Shown: positions 33,256-44,552 of the stretch, in pieces
Layout of the letters: every line of letters starts with the position of its first letter
Numbering within the stretch: the first letter of the stretch is position 1
DNA from: Hetaerina americana
Lineage: Eukaryota > Arthropoda > Insecta > Odonata > Calopterygidae
Length of the DNA: 64,000 nt
NCBI GenBank assembly: GCA_022747635.1
Contig: JAKTNV010000064.1
Coordinates: 1,541,450 to 1,605,449 of the forward strand
Direction of reading: 5' to 3'
Notes under the pieces: model-generated
Seen by the model: only the letters and a program-made list of their open reading frames with translations
Told to the model about the DNA's origin: nothing
Database searches by the model: none
Program-made: the position numbers and the translations under genes

Positions 33256-36090
33256 TCTACATCTACATCTACTTAATACCCCGCAAGCCGCCGCAAGGGC
33301 ATGTGGCGGGTGGTGTTAGGTCACCAACCGTAAAATGGAACAATACCACATGCAAAACAACAACACGGAAAATTACACCCACAGCAGCGCACCCACTCAT
33401 GCAAAAATCCCTTCATCCAACACTCATGCAAACACATATGCCATAAATCAACAAAAAACTGCACCCCAGGATGCAGCACGAAAGCCATCCAACAACACGC
33501 AAGCCAGGACACAACAAGCAAGAATGTGAAACACCACTGCCACATGAACATGCACCACAAACACTCTAACCCCCGAAGAGACTGTAAAAGGCAGGGAATG
33601 CGACCCAACGTCGCAGGTAGCAGGAATTTCCCACCGCGGAGAGGGACGAGGGATTGAAAGGGAGACTTACAAACAGATGAACAGAACACGAATGAGGTCA
33701 TTCCGAAAGAATGGGTTATGATGACAAAAAAAACATAAGGTTAGTGGAAGAGCATGCATTTAAGTAGAACTAATTATTTTTTAGACGCTGAGGGTTGCAA
33801 GTGGAATTTTTGCTATCCATAACCCCGCAGTTGCTATCCCGTATTGTCCGTGGGAAGAAGGAGTCCTTGAGTCGGCTAGTTCTGGCATCTATTTCCCGAA
33901 TTGTATATGCATGATCCAAGCTACCAATGTATGTAGGAGTACGAATTATTTGCGAGACCTCGGTGCTGAAACATGCGGATCTAAATTTATTCAATAAGTT
34001 CAATCTTGCATTGAATCGTCTCTCTTCTAATGATTCCCACCCCAACTTCATTAGAATTTCGGTGACGCTTTGCGTTTTATCGTAAGATTTTTTTATAAAA
34101 CGGGCTGCCCGGCGTTGAACCTTCTCAATTTCGCGAATGAGGCCTTTTTCACTCTGATCCCACACGCTACATGCGTATTCTAAATGAGGCCTTACAAGAG
34201 CATGGTAACAACGTTCCTTGACCTTCGAGTCACTTTTGCCGACAATGCGTCAAATAAATCCCAATTTCTTATATGCTTGACCGCAGACTTTACGTATGTG
34301 AGTCCCCCAAGTTAAGTCTTTAGTGAATGTGACACCTAGGTATTTTACCGTATCAACTACTGCTAGGTCACCTCCAGCTAATTTGTAAGCAAATCCCGTT
34401 GAACGTTTAAAGAAATTTACCACCGAATATTTATTATAATTTAGTGTCAACCCCCAGTTAAAACACCATTTAGTAATGCAATCTAAATCCTGCGCTAGAG
34501 TAAAACGACCCTCATCCCCAGATATCTCCCGATAGATCACCGTGTCATCCGCGAACATCCTAATTTTACTTTTCACTTCGCGGTTCAAATCGTTAACAAA
34601 AATCAAGAAAAGCAACGGCCTGATTACACTTCCCTGAGGTACCCCCAACGTGACTCGAACGCTGTCGGAACTAGCGCCATCTAGGACTACCCTCTGTTCC
34701 CGCTCTGAAAGAAAATCTTTAACCCAGTTTCTTGCGCCCTTGTTTATACCCGCGACCTTTAATTTATGAATGAGTTTACCATGTGGGACCTTATCAAATG
34801 CCTTTTGAAAATCTAAGAAGATCGCATCCACTTGCCTACCTCTCTCACCCGATAAAAGTAGATCATGTGTAAATAATCCTAATTGGGTTTCGCAGGAGCG
34901 GGTTTTCCTGAATCCGTGTTGATTGTCACTCAAAAAGTTAATGTTATCAAGGTGTCTCATTATTGAACTGACAATTATGTGCTCTAAGATTTTGCAACAG
35001 ATAGAAGTGAGAGGTGTAGGTCTGTAATTACTGGGGTCCTCCCTGTCGCCACTATTAAAAACAGGCGTTATTTGCGCGGTTTTCCAAATCTTAGGTACTT
35101 TGCACTCTGTGAGGGATTTTTAAAATATAAATTCAAGGTACGGGGCAATGTTAGGAGCTAAATGTTTTATCACCCTAACTGGTATATTTTCGGGACCCGG
35201 GGATTTGTTGTTAAACAGTTACCTTGTTGTTCCGCTGTTATTTTTTCCATGGGTTGAGTATGTATTGTTTCTTGGAGATATGCGGTGGCAACATCCTTCG
35301 TGAAAACGCTTTGGAAGAATGAATTTCGGATATTAGCTTTACCCTCACCGTCTGAATGAATTATATTGCTAAAATCCCTTAAGCAAGCCACAGTTAGTTT
35401 ACTCCCATTTACTTCCCTAACATATGACCAGAAAGCTTTGGGGTCAGTGCCCAAGTGCTCGCAAATACTTTGCGTTTAAAGTCCAGTAAGGCGCTACGTA
35501 ATTGTGTTTTGGTTTCAATTTTAGAGGATCTATATGTGTCCCATAATTGTTTATTCTCAGGGGATGATGGGTTCACGCCTGCCCTCTGTACCCTTAGAGT
35601 GTAGCATTCTCTGCTTTCAAAGGGCTTTTCTAACGTCCTTATTGTACCACCTGGGGTCACGATTATCTTTAACGTATTTTATTGGGATGAAATCTATGAT
35701 GCCTTTTCGCATAATATTGACGAATTCTGTCCAAGTTTCTTCCACGTTGGCATGACTTAATCGGGTTTTGAACTCGGGTAGTGAAGAGTTTAATTGATTG
35801 GCAAAAGTTTCAAAGTCTGTTTTATGGTAATTATAAATTTTTCTTTTTGGTTTAACAATCTTTTTTATTCCTATGTCCAAGTGGACATTAATTGCTTTAT
35901 GGTCACTCAAGCCCTCGTCAGTTGATACACTAATAATGCGTTCAGGCGTGTTTGTAAGAAATAGGTCCAATATGTTCTTTCCACGCGTGGGCATGCGTAC
36001 TGCTTGATGGAGGGAGTTTCTTTGAACCAATTTTATCAACGAATAGCAAGATTCGCGATCGCCTGTCCCAGATTTAACGTTATTGCTATA
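33256..36090 (-). mobile_element. CR1-like LINE, ORF2 with complete 3' UTR and GATGTA tail
   Basis: Reading down the minus strand, it begins in the endonuclease (SNNVKSGTG-like sequence at about 36.07 kb), then TRGKNILDLFLTNTPERIIS with SDHKAI, a long linker (about 35.8-35.2 kb), RT (34960-34250; FRKTRSCETQLGLFTHDLL, LDFQKAFDKVPHGKLIHKLK, GVPQGSVIRPLLFLIFVND, FADD at 34544-34555) and a C-terminus ending at 33770. Frameshifts occur near 35.4 and 34.2 kb. From 33769 to about 33275 runs a 3' UTR containing the GTGCAGTTTTTTGTTG block and, at its end, the hairpin CCCGCC..GGCGGCTTGCGGGG plus GTAGATGTAGATGTAG. This copy shows that the GATGTA-tailed repeat is this LINE's own 3' end. Related to CR1/L2-group LINEs by its esterase-like ORF1 and RT motifs; clade assignment is tentative. 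Confidence 0.92.
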
Positions 36091-38943
36091 TTGTTATATG
36101 GTTGAAGCTTTCAGGTAACTTAAATATCTTCCCATTCCTTTCGAATCTTAAGATGTGGTGAGGAACGACGGACGCTCAGGCTAACCATTTAGTTGCGCAT
36201 GTATTTAATGATTCAATGGATGTAATTCAAAGAGTCGACAAGATTATACTATTGAATGTCTTAGCGCGTGGAGACGAGGAGGTGGCAAACCGTTTTGGAG
36301 GGTCTGCCGGAGTGGAGGAGGCCTTTTGCCAGGCGGTGGCCAGGGGGTGGAGGGAGAGGGGTGAGGGGGAGCAGCCGTGCGTGCGTGGTGCGTAAAAGAA
36401 GAGGCGAGGAGGAAGGCGGTGATACACGCTCGGGACACATTCGAACGAAAGGCTACCTCGACTATCTCTCCCCCCCACCCTCTCCTCCCCTCACTCTTAC
36501 CCCCCCCCCCCCGAGCCCTCAAGGATGCGACCCCCAGGGGGACGTCACCCCTGCCCCGACCCCTCTGCTCCTCGGGCCTTTTATTCCCGAAAAAAACCTG
36601 TTCACCTTTATGTTTTATGGAGAGGGGGAGCAAAGTTTTCCCCGCACAAAAAACTTCTCCTTTCTCGTCCCCCCCCCCGTGCTCGCCCCCCCCTGCGGCC
36701 ACAAACAAGGGAGGGAAGGAAGGAACCCTTTGAAGCGAAGGCAGCAAGTGGAAGTGGAGCAGCACCCTCCTCCAGAGAACTCACTCCAGGGATCGAATTG
36801 TGCGCAGTGGAAATCGACATTTTTGGAAAAAAGAATATTTGTCAAATTCCTAGGTCTCCACAAAAATCTGATTCACTTATGTTTGTCGTGGGGAAGGAAG
36901 AAATACGTAGGCATGCATCAAGATTATTTATTCCAGCGGCCCAACGAAAAGAAGTTCCAACTTCTTCTACCACGGAGTAGTAAGATTGCCTGAAGAGCAC
37001 ATGGCAATTCTGAACAAAAGCCGTCAAGAATTATATCCTCACGAGATTTCTTATAAGTCAAACTCAATAATTATCAACTCAAAAATTGCGGATCATGCAT
37101 GCCATTCTTGAATTTGTGATAAATATCTGAAACAATGGGTATCCGCTCTGCAAAATATACATTTGTTCACGGTAAACTATTCTCACGAATGCAAACCTGA
37201 ACAGAATCAAACGTATGATTTATGAATTAAAGTTTTCCGTCAAGTGTGACGGATCTGCGCGTAAATAATACTTTGGATTCGCATATTCCAAGAAGATATG
37301 TTAAGAACTAATATGAAGTGTTTTGTTTAGTGAGTCAGTGTAAAATGCACGACGAAAGAATTTTCCGATCTCGTCCTGCAGGCGAGCGCTTGAGAGTGGT
37401 CGGCCCCGTGTATCTGCTGGACTGATGAATATTTCGTTTGGCAGGCAGGCATTTGGGGTGAGGATCCGCGTTGGGCCGCCAAGGTGTCGGTCGGGATGAG
37501 GGCCGCCTCGAAGCGTTGTCGTGGCCACGTTGCTTCGAGAGCAAACGAAACTTAAAACTAGAACATCAGTGATGAGCCCACCAGGGGGAGTTGAGCGCAG
37601 CATCGTAATTATTATTCATTTATGCCTTTATTTCCCTCCGTTTTTAACCGCAGCCATTGCAGTTTTTTCATTCCCTAACGGAGAGTGAAATATGTACATT
37701 CCTCGACAACTGGATGGCTGAGAATTATTCCTCATCCACCTTTACCTATTTGTCGGAATAAGAATAGGTAAAAGAAAGAAGTGATGCTCACCAAAAGAAA
37801 CGGTCATTCGGCTGGAGAAGCCGGTTGGTTGTCCTCTCTGCAAGGGCGACCTTCTCTCCAGCCGATTTACCAATCAACTCACTGCTCCTTGTTGTTTCTT
37901 CCGCCATTCTCACAACTCTAGAGATTCTTAACTCACTTTTCAAGAAGATATTTCACGTAAACGCTTTAGCTAATTCAAACTGAGCCGATCAAATCGTTCT
38001 TTCATTGGTTCTTGGCAAGCCAAAATGTCGGAGATAACCCAAGAGCAGAGTTAGAGCTAAACATAAGAAATAAGGAAAACGTATATGTTTATTTGAATAT
38101 CTTCAAGAGAATTTAAACGCTGACATGATCAGGCATTTCAGAGTGCATTAGAGAGACGCGGGGGCGAAGGGGAGCGCGGCGTTCGCACAGGGGGGGGGGT
38201 CGAAGGGAAGGGGGGCGGTAAATCAAAATCCGCCCTCGATCCACGAGGCACTCGGTATCCCTCCGATGCTCACACCCCGCTTTTTATAACCCCCTCCAAT
38301 CATCCGCCGCGACTGCATTTTTGATAAAGAGATGCCCCAGCGGAAACTATTACGTTCCTCTGCAGCGCAGCCACTTCGGGCGAAGAAAGAGTTAATGCGA
38401 GGGCGGAATGAAGAGATCCATCCGGCCGGGGCTGGTGAGGGTTAGGCCGAGCCGAAGAGGAGGTCGACCGGCACCCCACCGCAGTACCGCATCTCGGGTC
38501 ACGGCACACTCCCCTCCCGCTTCCCACACCCGACAAATGGGGTGCAGAGCACCGCCAGATGCACCCACTCCGTGACGTAGTCGCGGTTCCATTCGCACTG
38601 CCCTCGCTAGCTCACCAATAAGTCCAACAGGATTCCTTTCTCGTCCTTGCTTCTAATAGAATGAATAAGGCAGGACCTATGGATCCTCATTCTTTGAGGG
38701 AGAGGAATTGAACGGCCTCAAATTAATCAACCATAAAACCGCCACGCTAGTACGTTTAATGCAATTAAAAATCTATTCTCATTAAAATCACTTCTCATTA
38801 ACCCATCGCGTGGTGATTGGAAGCGGGAGTTTGATACTCTGGCACATTATCGACGCCCTACTATTGCTACACATTTCAATTTACTGATGTAAAACATATT
38901 TATTTAGGAGATAACTTCAGGCATCACTTTGTGGAAACGATAC
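36091..38943. other. unassigned; GC-rich patches
   Basis: GC-rich patches at about 36290-36720 (C14 run at 36499-36512) and 38150-38600, with AT-rich DNA between. Open frames up to 241 codons are overlapping and without known domains. A 57-bp hairpin at 37812-37868 is listed separately. Confidence 0.35.
37812..37868. repeat. short inverted repeat
   Basis: TCGGCTGGAGAAG is followed about 30 bases later by CTTCTCTCCAGCCGA, giving arms of 13-15 bases with a 2-base bulge. It could be a small foldback element or chance structure. Confidence 0.55.
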
Positions 38944-39098
38944 ATATTGAAAAGAAACACTTGGTTTTTCCACATAAAATATTTATTCACGACCTAGGTT
39001 TCGACGCTCAGCGTCACCTGAAGATGACGCTGAGCGTCGACACCTAGGTCGTGAATAAATATTTTATGTGGAAAAACCAAGTGTTTCTTTTTCAATAT
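38944..39098. repeat. near-perfect 155-bp palindrome
   Basis: Left arm 38944-39016 and right arm 39025-39098 are reverse complements with one substitution (GAAACC against GACACC) and one extra T near the outer end. The 8-base centre is CCTGAAGA. The arms read outwards through CGTC-GAAA-CCTAGGTC-GTGAATAAATATT. The centre and arm together form a TGAAGA-hairpin-GAAA motif resembling those found next to the Penelope-like ORF at 59.5 kb. It looks like two head-to-head copies of a repeat end. From 39099 to 39477 I see nothing further. Confidence 0.93.
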
Positions 39099-39477
39099 TT
39101 ATTTAGTACAAGAGTATGATTGATGCCCAATCAAAGTGGATAGTAAATCCAGAATAAAAAACTAATAACACGCATTATCATGATAAGAGTAATGCCACTT
39201 TGTCCATGAATCTTATTTATGTCCACGTCATCAGCAAATTATATCGTCAACCGAGACGAGAAAAAGTGGATCTAACCCCTCCTAACCCGTTTGGCGCGTG
39301 CAAAACCAAGTGACAAGTTTCGCGAAAATATCGCGACCAGTCAACAAGCACAACCGCACCATGCCAGCCCCCAGGACACTATAACAACAGCCTCGACCCC
39401 TTGCATGCCACTCAATCTTAATTCAACGCCACATTTTTTCATACCTTCCTTCTTTCCGTCTCAAATGATCTATAAAT

Positions 39478-39840
39478 ATCTCTGCCTCTCTCTCTCTCTC
39501 TCTCTCCCTTCCCCTCCCCCTCTCCATCTCCACTCTCCCCTCTCCCTCACCCCTCTCCCTCCCCATTCCCCCCGAACACCCCCTCCCACATCTCCCTCCC
39601 CCTCTCCCTCCCCCACTCCGTCTCCCTCCCCCTCTCACTCCCTCCCACTCCCCCTCTCCCTCCCTCACCCACTCCCCTCACCCACCCTTCTCTATCCCTT
39701 CCCTTCTCCTTCCCCCTTCCCCTATCCCCCTCACCCCCTGCCCAATCACCCACTGCTCCCTCCCACTCTCCCCCCCTTCACCATCCCTCCCCAACACTAA
39801 CCTACCCCCCACTAGCCTCCCTCCCACTCCCATTCCCCCT
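39478..39840. repeat. pyrimidine low-complexity tract
   Basis: About 360 bp of C/T-rich DNA with a CT dinucleotide run near 39486-39506 followed by irregular CCCTCTCCCT-type repeats. The Ser/Pro/Leu-rich frame on the plus strand and its Gly/Arg/Glu-rich mirror are artefacts. Confidence 0.93.
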
Positions 39841-39924
39841 TATATTATATGTTGCTATTTCTATATTGTTTGTTGCTATTCAATTAATTATATATTAATA
39901 CAAATAAATATATCCATATATGAT

Positions 39925-40091
39925 ATTGGCAGGGCAAAATAGAACACAAATAAAACAGTAACATTCAAAAACACTCACATGGTAAAGTGTTTAAGCTTTC
40001 AGCCTTCTCCGAGGCCTTCTTCAAAGTAAGACAGGGCCCGCAGTATTGTGCCGTCCCAATATTAAAATGCTCGTGTGAGTGATTCCGTGTA

Positions 40092-40095
<4 letters not shown>
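39925..40095. mobile_element. Penelope-like terminal repeat, copy 1
   Basis: It contains AAGCTTTCAGCCTTCTCCGA then GGCCTTCTTCA (minus strand: TGAAGAAGGCC..GGCTGAAAGCTT), matching 43.69-43.73 kb in the same orientation, and TGTGCCGTCC..GCTCGTGTGAGTG, matching 43.60-43.65 kb in inverted orientation. I assign it to Penelope-like elements only because of the hairpin motif it shares with 59.49-59.52 kb. Confidence 0.45.
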
Positions 40096-40149
<54 letters not shown>

Positions 40150-40156
40150 ATTATTA
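40096..40156. repeat. (AT)n then (ATT)n microsatellite
   Basis: About 46 bp of AT repeat followed by TTATTATTATTATTATTA, abutting the 3' end of the minus-strand LINE. The ATT part is probably the LINE's own microsatellite tail. Confidence 0.93.
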
Positions 40157-43100
40157 TTATTATGTAATCTACCGGTTAAGGTAGGTTTTGGATGGACACA
40201 GCTACTAGAGAAATATTTTGTGCTTTCTAAACAAATACAAAATCCAGTATCCTACTCTACATCAGGTCCCTCTTCATCTCTGAGTACTTTCTTCCTCCCT
40301 TCATCCCGTCCAACATCCCAATCCTGTTCCTTCTCTTTCCTCGTTGGCCTAACATTCTCCCCTCAATCACAGTCTTCAACATCCCACTGCCGGTCAATAC
40401 CCCCTTCGTCCACTTTTCCTACCTCCATTGGATTTCTCCCAAAAAACCCCTCTCTTCTCCCAACATACCAAGTACTTCCTCATTTGTTTTCTTCTCTGTC
40501 CATTTCACCTTCTCCATTCTTCTCCACACCAATATTTCAAAAGCCTCCAGTCTACGTCTATCCTCCTGCTTCAATTACCACGTTTCCGCACCGTACATAG
40601 CTACGCTCCATATCAAAGATTTTACGAGACTTTTGTTAATATCTTTACTCAACGTCCCTGTCATCAACTCCCTCCTCCTTGTGAAAGCCTATTTGCCTAG
40701 CGCAATTCTTCTCCTTACGTCCCTACTACTTTGACCGTGTTGGTCCAAAACACTTCCGAGATACGTACGAGAACTGTTCTACCTGCTCAACCTTTAGCCC
40801 TCCCATTTTAATGTTTAGCTTAGCATTTTTCTTTCTAAAAAATCCCATAACTTTTGTGTAATTAATATTGATTCTCATCCCATACCTGTCGCACTGAATT
40901 TCCAATTCACTCAGCAATGCTTGTAGCCCCTTGGCTGACTGACAAACTAAAGCTTGCTCATCAGCAAATCTAACTGATTTTACGAATTTCCCTCCAACTT
41001 TCATTCCTACCTCAAGATCTTCCTATGCCTCTTTAATCATTTCCTCTGCATACAGGTTGAACAGCAACGGTGATAATGGGCAACCCTGCCCTACACATCT
41101 TCCTAACACTGCCCAACCCCACTCCCCGTTTCCCACCCGCACCTGAGCGGTCTGAGACATGTACAGGTTGCGAATTAGCCTCCTTTCCCTCCAATCTATT
41201 CCTATTTTCTGCAATATATTCATTAGTTTGTCCCAGTTCACTCTATCAAAAGCTTTTTCGAAATCTACGAAACAGGCAAATACCTCCTGGTTGTATTCTA
41301 TATTCCTCTCGATTAATAATCTCATTACTGCAATGGCATCACGCGTACCTCTCCCTTTCCTAAACCCAAACTGATCCTCCCCTAAGTAATCATTTGACCC
41401 ACTATCTATCCTTTAGTTTATGATCCTGAGAACAACTTTAGCTGCGTGGGATATCAAACTTATCGTCCTGTAGTCCTCACATGATGTAGCCTTTACCTTT
41501 TTCGGAATAGGAACTAAAACTGATTTCACAAAGTCTTCCGGCTAGATTCCTTCCTCAAAAATACTACAAATCAGCCCATATAGCCTTTTCCTCCCACATT
41601 TTCTTAAGCATTTTAAAAGTTCCGCGGGAATGTTATCCACCCCCACGGCCTTATTTAGTTTCATCTCCTTTAATGCCCTTTCTATCTCATCGTCTAGTAT
41701 ACCTGGACCTAAGATGTCTTCCTCTACGTCATATTCTTTTTCAATGTCTAACTTTGTTGGTCTGAGTTCTTTACTATACAGTTCTTCTATATATTCCTTC
41801 CATCTCTCTTGGATCTTTCCTGCGTCAACTATTACCTTACCCGCCTCATCTCTAACTGTTACCATAGATCTTCCTTTCTTACTTCTCCATAACGATTTAA
41901 CTTTGCTGTACAGCGCACCGATTTCACCCTTCCTCTGCAGTCTTTTCATATCCTCGGACTACGTCTTCCACCATGCTTCTTTTGCTTTATTTGTTGCCCG
42001 CCTCAATTTATTGTTCAATTCTTTGTACTTCATTTTGCCTAGTTCTGTATTTAAATTCTTCCATTTTCGCCGCTCATCCATCTTTGTAATCATCTCATCC
42101 GTGATCTATGGTCTCCTTGTCCTTTTAGAGTTAACGGTTCCAATAGTGTCTTTTGCGACTTTAGACAACCCTTTCTTGATACTTTCCCATTTTTCTTCGA
42201 TAGTACTTAGCTCTTTATCATCCTCCATGATTTCCTCTACCGCCTATTTGTATTCCTTCCTTTTCAAATTATTTAATGCTTCTACATTCCATTTTCTAAC
42301 CCGCCGCCCCTGCCTTATCTTTTTGAAACGGACGCTACATTTCATAACAACTAAATTGTGGTCTGAGCCCGCATCCCCTCCCGGGAAGCTGTGGGAATTT
42401 ATCACACTGTTCCTAAACCTGTGTCTAACCAGGATATAATCTAGCTGATACATTTCTGTGTCACCTGGCATTTTCAATGCATACCTGCGTCTTTTTTTGG
42501 TGTCTGAACCAAGTGTTGGTGATGACTAACCCCTGTCTCCTGCAGAACTCAACTGCTTTCTCCCCGCGGTCATTCCTCGTGCCTAAATCGTAGTCCCCTC
42601 ACCTCATCACCATCTCTTCCTTCGCCTACAGTCGTTTTCCAATCCCCCATCACTATTAAATGTTTTCCTATGGGAACACACGCGATTATGTCCTCTAACT
42701 GATCGTATATCCCTTCGACATCTTCTTCCTTATGGTTGATCGGTGGCATGCATACCTGTAAATCGACGACCAAGTTCGTCGGTTCTGCTTTAATCTCTAC
42801 TAGTAATAACCTATCCGTTTCCTGTTCCATGTTGACTACGCTTCTTCCTACCTCTTTATTTAATACTATGGCAACCCCTCGTTGGCTCTCGTCCCCGCCG
42901 CAGTATATTATTCTATACTTATCACTCCAGTAATCCCCGCTATCCTTCCATCTCACCTCGCATAGACCTAAAATATCTATATTTCCCCTTTCCATCTCTC
43001 GCTTAACATTCCCCAATTTCCCTATCCTCATAATTGTCCTAACATTCCACGTTGCTGTTCTAACTAATGTGGTCTTCTTCTCCTGCGTCTTCTGTCCTGC

Positions 43101-43490
43101 TGCTGCTGGTTTTCCCTTGCAAGGGTTTCGTGGGATGACGACCGAGGAAGCCTTGCCACCCCCGCTGCCGGTCACGACACACGGCCAATGGAGCCGAGCC
43201 CCGTAGTAGCCAGGACTCAAAATCTCAGTATTGTCCGTTATTTAAATCTTGGGAATGATATCTGAGGTAGTTTCCCGTTACCTTCCTCAATAGTGTTTTT
43301 AACGTGACACCATCACTTATTGGCCGCCCCACTGGGGTCAGGCGCCATTGCAGCCGCCCCACTGGGGTCAGGCGCCATTGCAGCCGCCTCACTGAGGAAC
43401 AGACGTGGCGTGGACTACCTTTCGTCTGGCTCCTAACCTTCGACCTATCTTGCATTGGTGACCCTGCCAGGAGCAATTATTATTACTCCC
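40157..43490 (-). mobile_element. LINE family A, most complete copy
   Basis: Reading down the minus strand: a 5' UTR (43.49-43.22 kb) with a 30-bp tandem repeat; endonuclease 43220-42570 with ATWNVRT, LGLCEVRWKDSGDYWSDKY, GVAIVLNKEV and GDWKTTVGEG (Trp where GDFN is usual); DHNLVVMK near 42.35 kb; linker 41949-41542 with MKRLQRKGEIGALYSKVKSL and MKLNKAVGVDNIPAELLK; RT 41325-41023 (FVDFEKAFDRVNWDK, GQGCPLSPLLFNLYAEEM); catalytic RFADEQ at about 40.98-40.95 kb with the second Asp changed to Glu; then a decayed C-terminus and 3' UTR ending CTACCTTAACCGGTAGATTA. Several stops and frameshifts. Single ORF of the apurinic-endonuclease-like plus RT type widely seen in arthropods. Non-functional. Confidence 0.93.
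43323..43400 (-). repeat. 30-bp tandem repeat in LINE 5' UTR
   Basis: Two identical 30-bp units (43323-43352 and 43353-43382; GCCGCCCCACTGGGGTCAGG at the start of each) and a third diverged partial unit. Each unit contains the dyad CCCCACTGGGG. Tandem 5' units act as promoters in some LINEs; here that role is inferred. Confidence 0.9.
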
Positions 43491-43492
43491 GC

Positions 43493-43745
<253 letters not shown>

Positions 43746-44087
43746 TAAAAAAGTCAGGATCCGCAGTAAATTCAGAGAACTTACCGGACATTCCGTCAAG
43801 TACTTACACTTACGATATTTACTGCATCCGAGTCCAAGAACTTTCACAGCATGGGACTCCTTTGCTGAGACCGGCGTTCGAGCTTAGAAGCCTCGATTTC
43901 CGGCCGAGTGATCTACGTGTTTCGTCCATTCATTCCTTAAAAATCTAACAGATGGCGTTTACAGTATCTGAAAAGGTTTGTGTTTAGTATTTTTATTCTC
44001 TTGCAAGACTCATTTTCAAGTCGCAGCTATATCCATCACGTTTTCAATTTCATGGTTGATTGAAGCAAAAAACTTTTGTTTATTTAG

Positions 44088-44552
44088 AAAAATGGAAAAA
44101 AATGAGTTCCGTGCAGTGATTATAAACTTGTTTTCAAAAGGCTAAACACCGAAAGAGATCAAAGGCGAATTGGATGAAACTCATGGCACATCTACCTATT
44201 CCTATGCTTGCGACTGTTTACAATCGGGCAAATGAGTTCAGGCGTGGCCGCGAATCCACAAATGAGGAACATCGTGCGGGACACCCAGTGAAAACCACTT
44301 CCTCATAAATGATTGAGAATATCCACGAATTTGGTTTGAGTGATCGAGAAATCAATGTTCGTCAGATGGCTGAGGCCACAGGAATATCACAAGGTAACGC
44401 TTTCAATTTTGCACGAAAAGGAGCGAGCGGAAAAAATCTCAACGGGATGGAATAGCTCTCGGTTAAGAATAAAAGAAATCGTTTGTTGGATTTGGAGTCC
44501 AGTTTAGCACTTATCGGTCGCAATACAGATGACTTTCTTCGCGACACATAGC
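44088..44552 (+). pseudogene. mariner transposase N-terminal remnant
   Basis: It starts MEKNEFRAVIINLFSKG, then a stop, then TPKEIKGELDETHG, matching the first HTH of mariner transposases. Other frames give IENIHEFGLSDREINVRQMA with EATGISQG (second HTH) and KRNRLLDLESSLALIGRNTD near 44.47-44.53 kb, just before where the first catalytic aspartate would lie. At least three stops and several frame changes. The terminal repeats were not found. This is a different subfamily from the pair at 22-24 kb. Confidence 0.82.

Noticed and set aside
33335..33529. Thr/Asn/His-rich small ORFs (also at 60259-60483)
   Set aside because: They lie in the antisense of the LINE 3' UTR and recur only because the UTR is repeated.
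32680..36090. Twin-priming inversion of a single LINE
   Set aside because: The opposite-strand part follows the 3' tail instead of preceding the 3' portion, and the tail sits at the junction, so two separate insertions fit better.
39291..39800. 169-codon Pro/Ser-rich frame
   Set aside because: It translates the C/T low-complexity tract, and the opposite strand is equally open.
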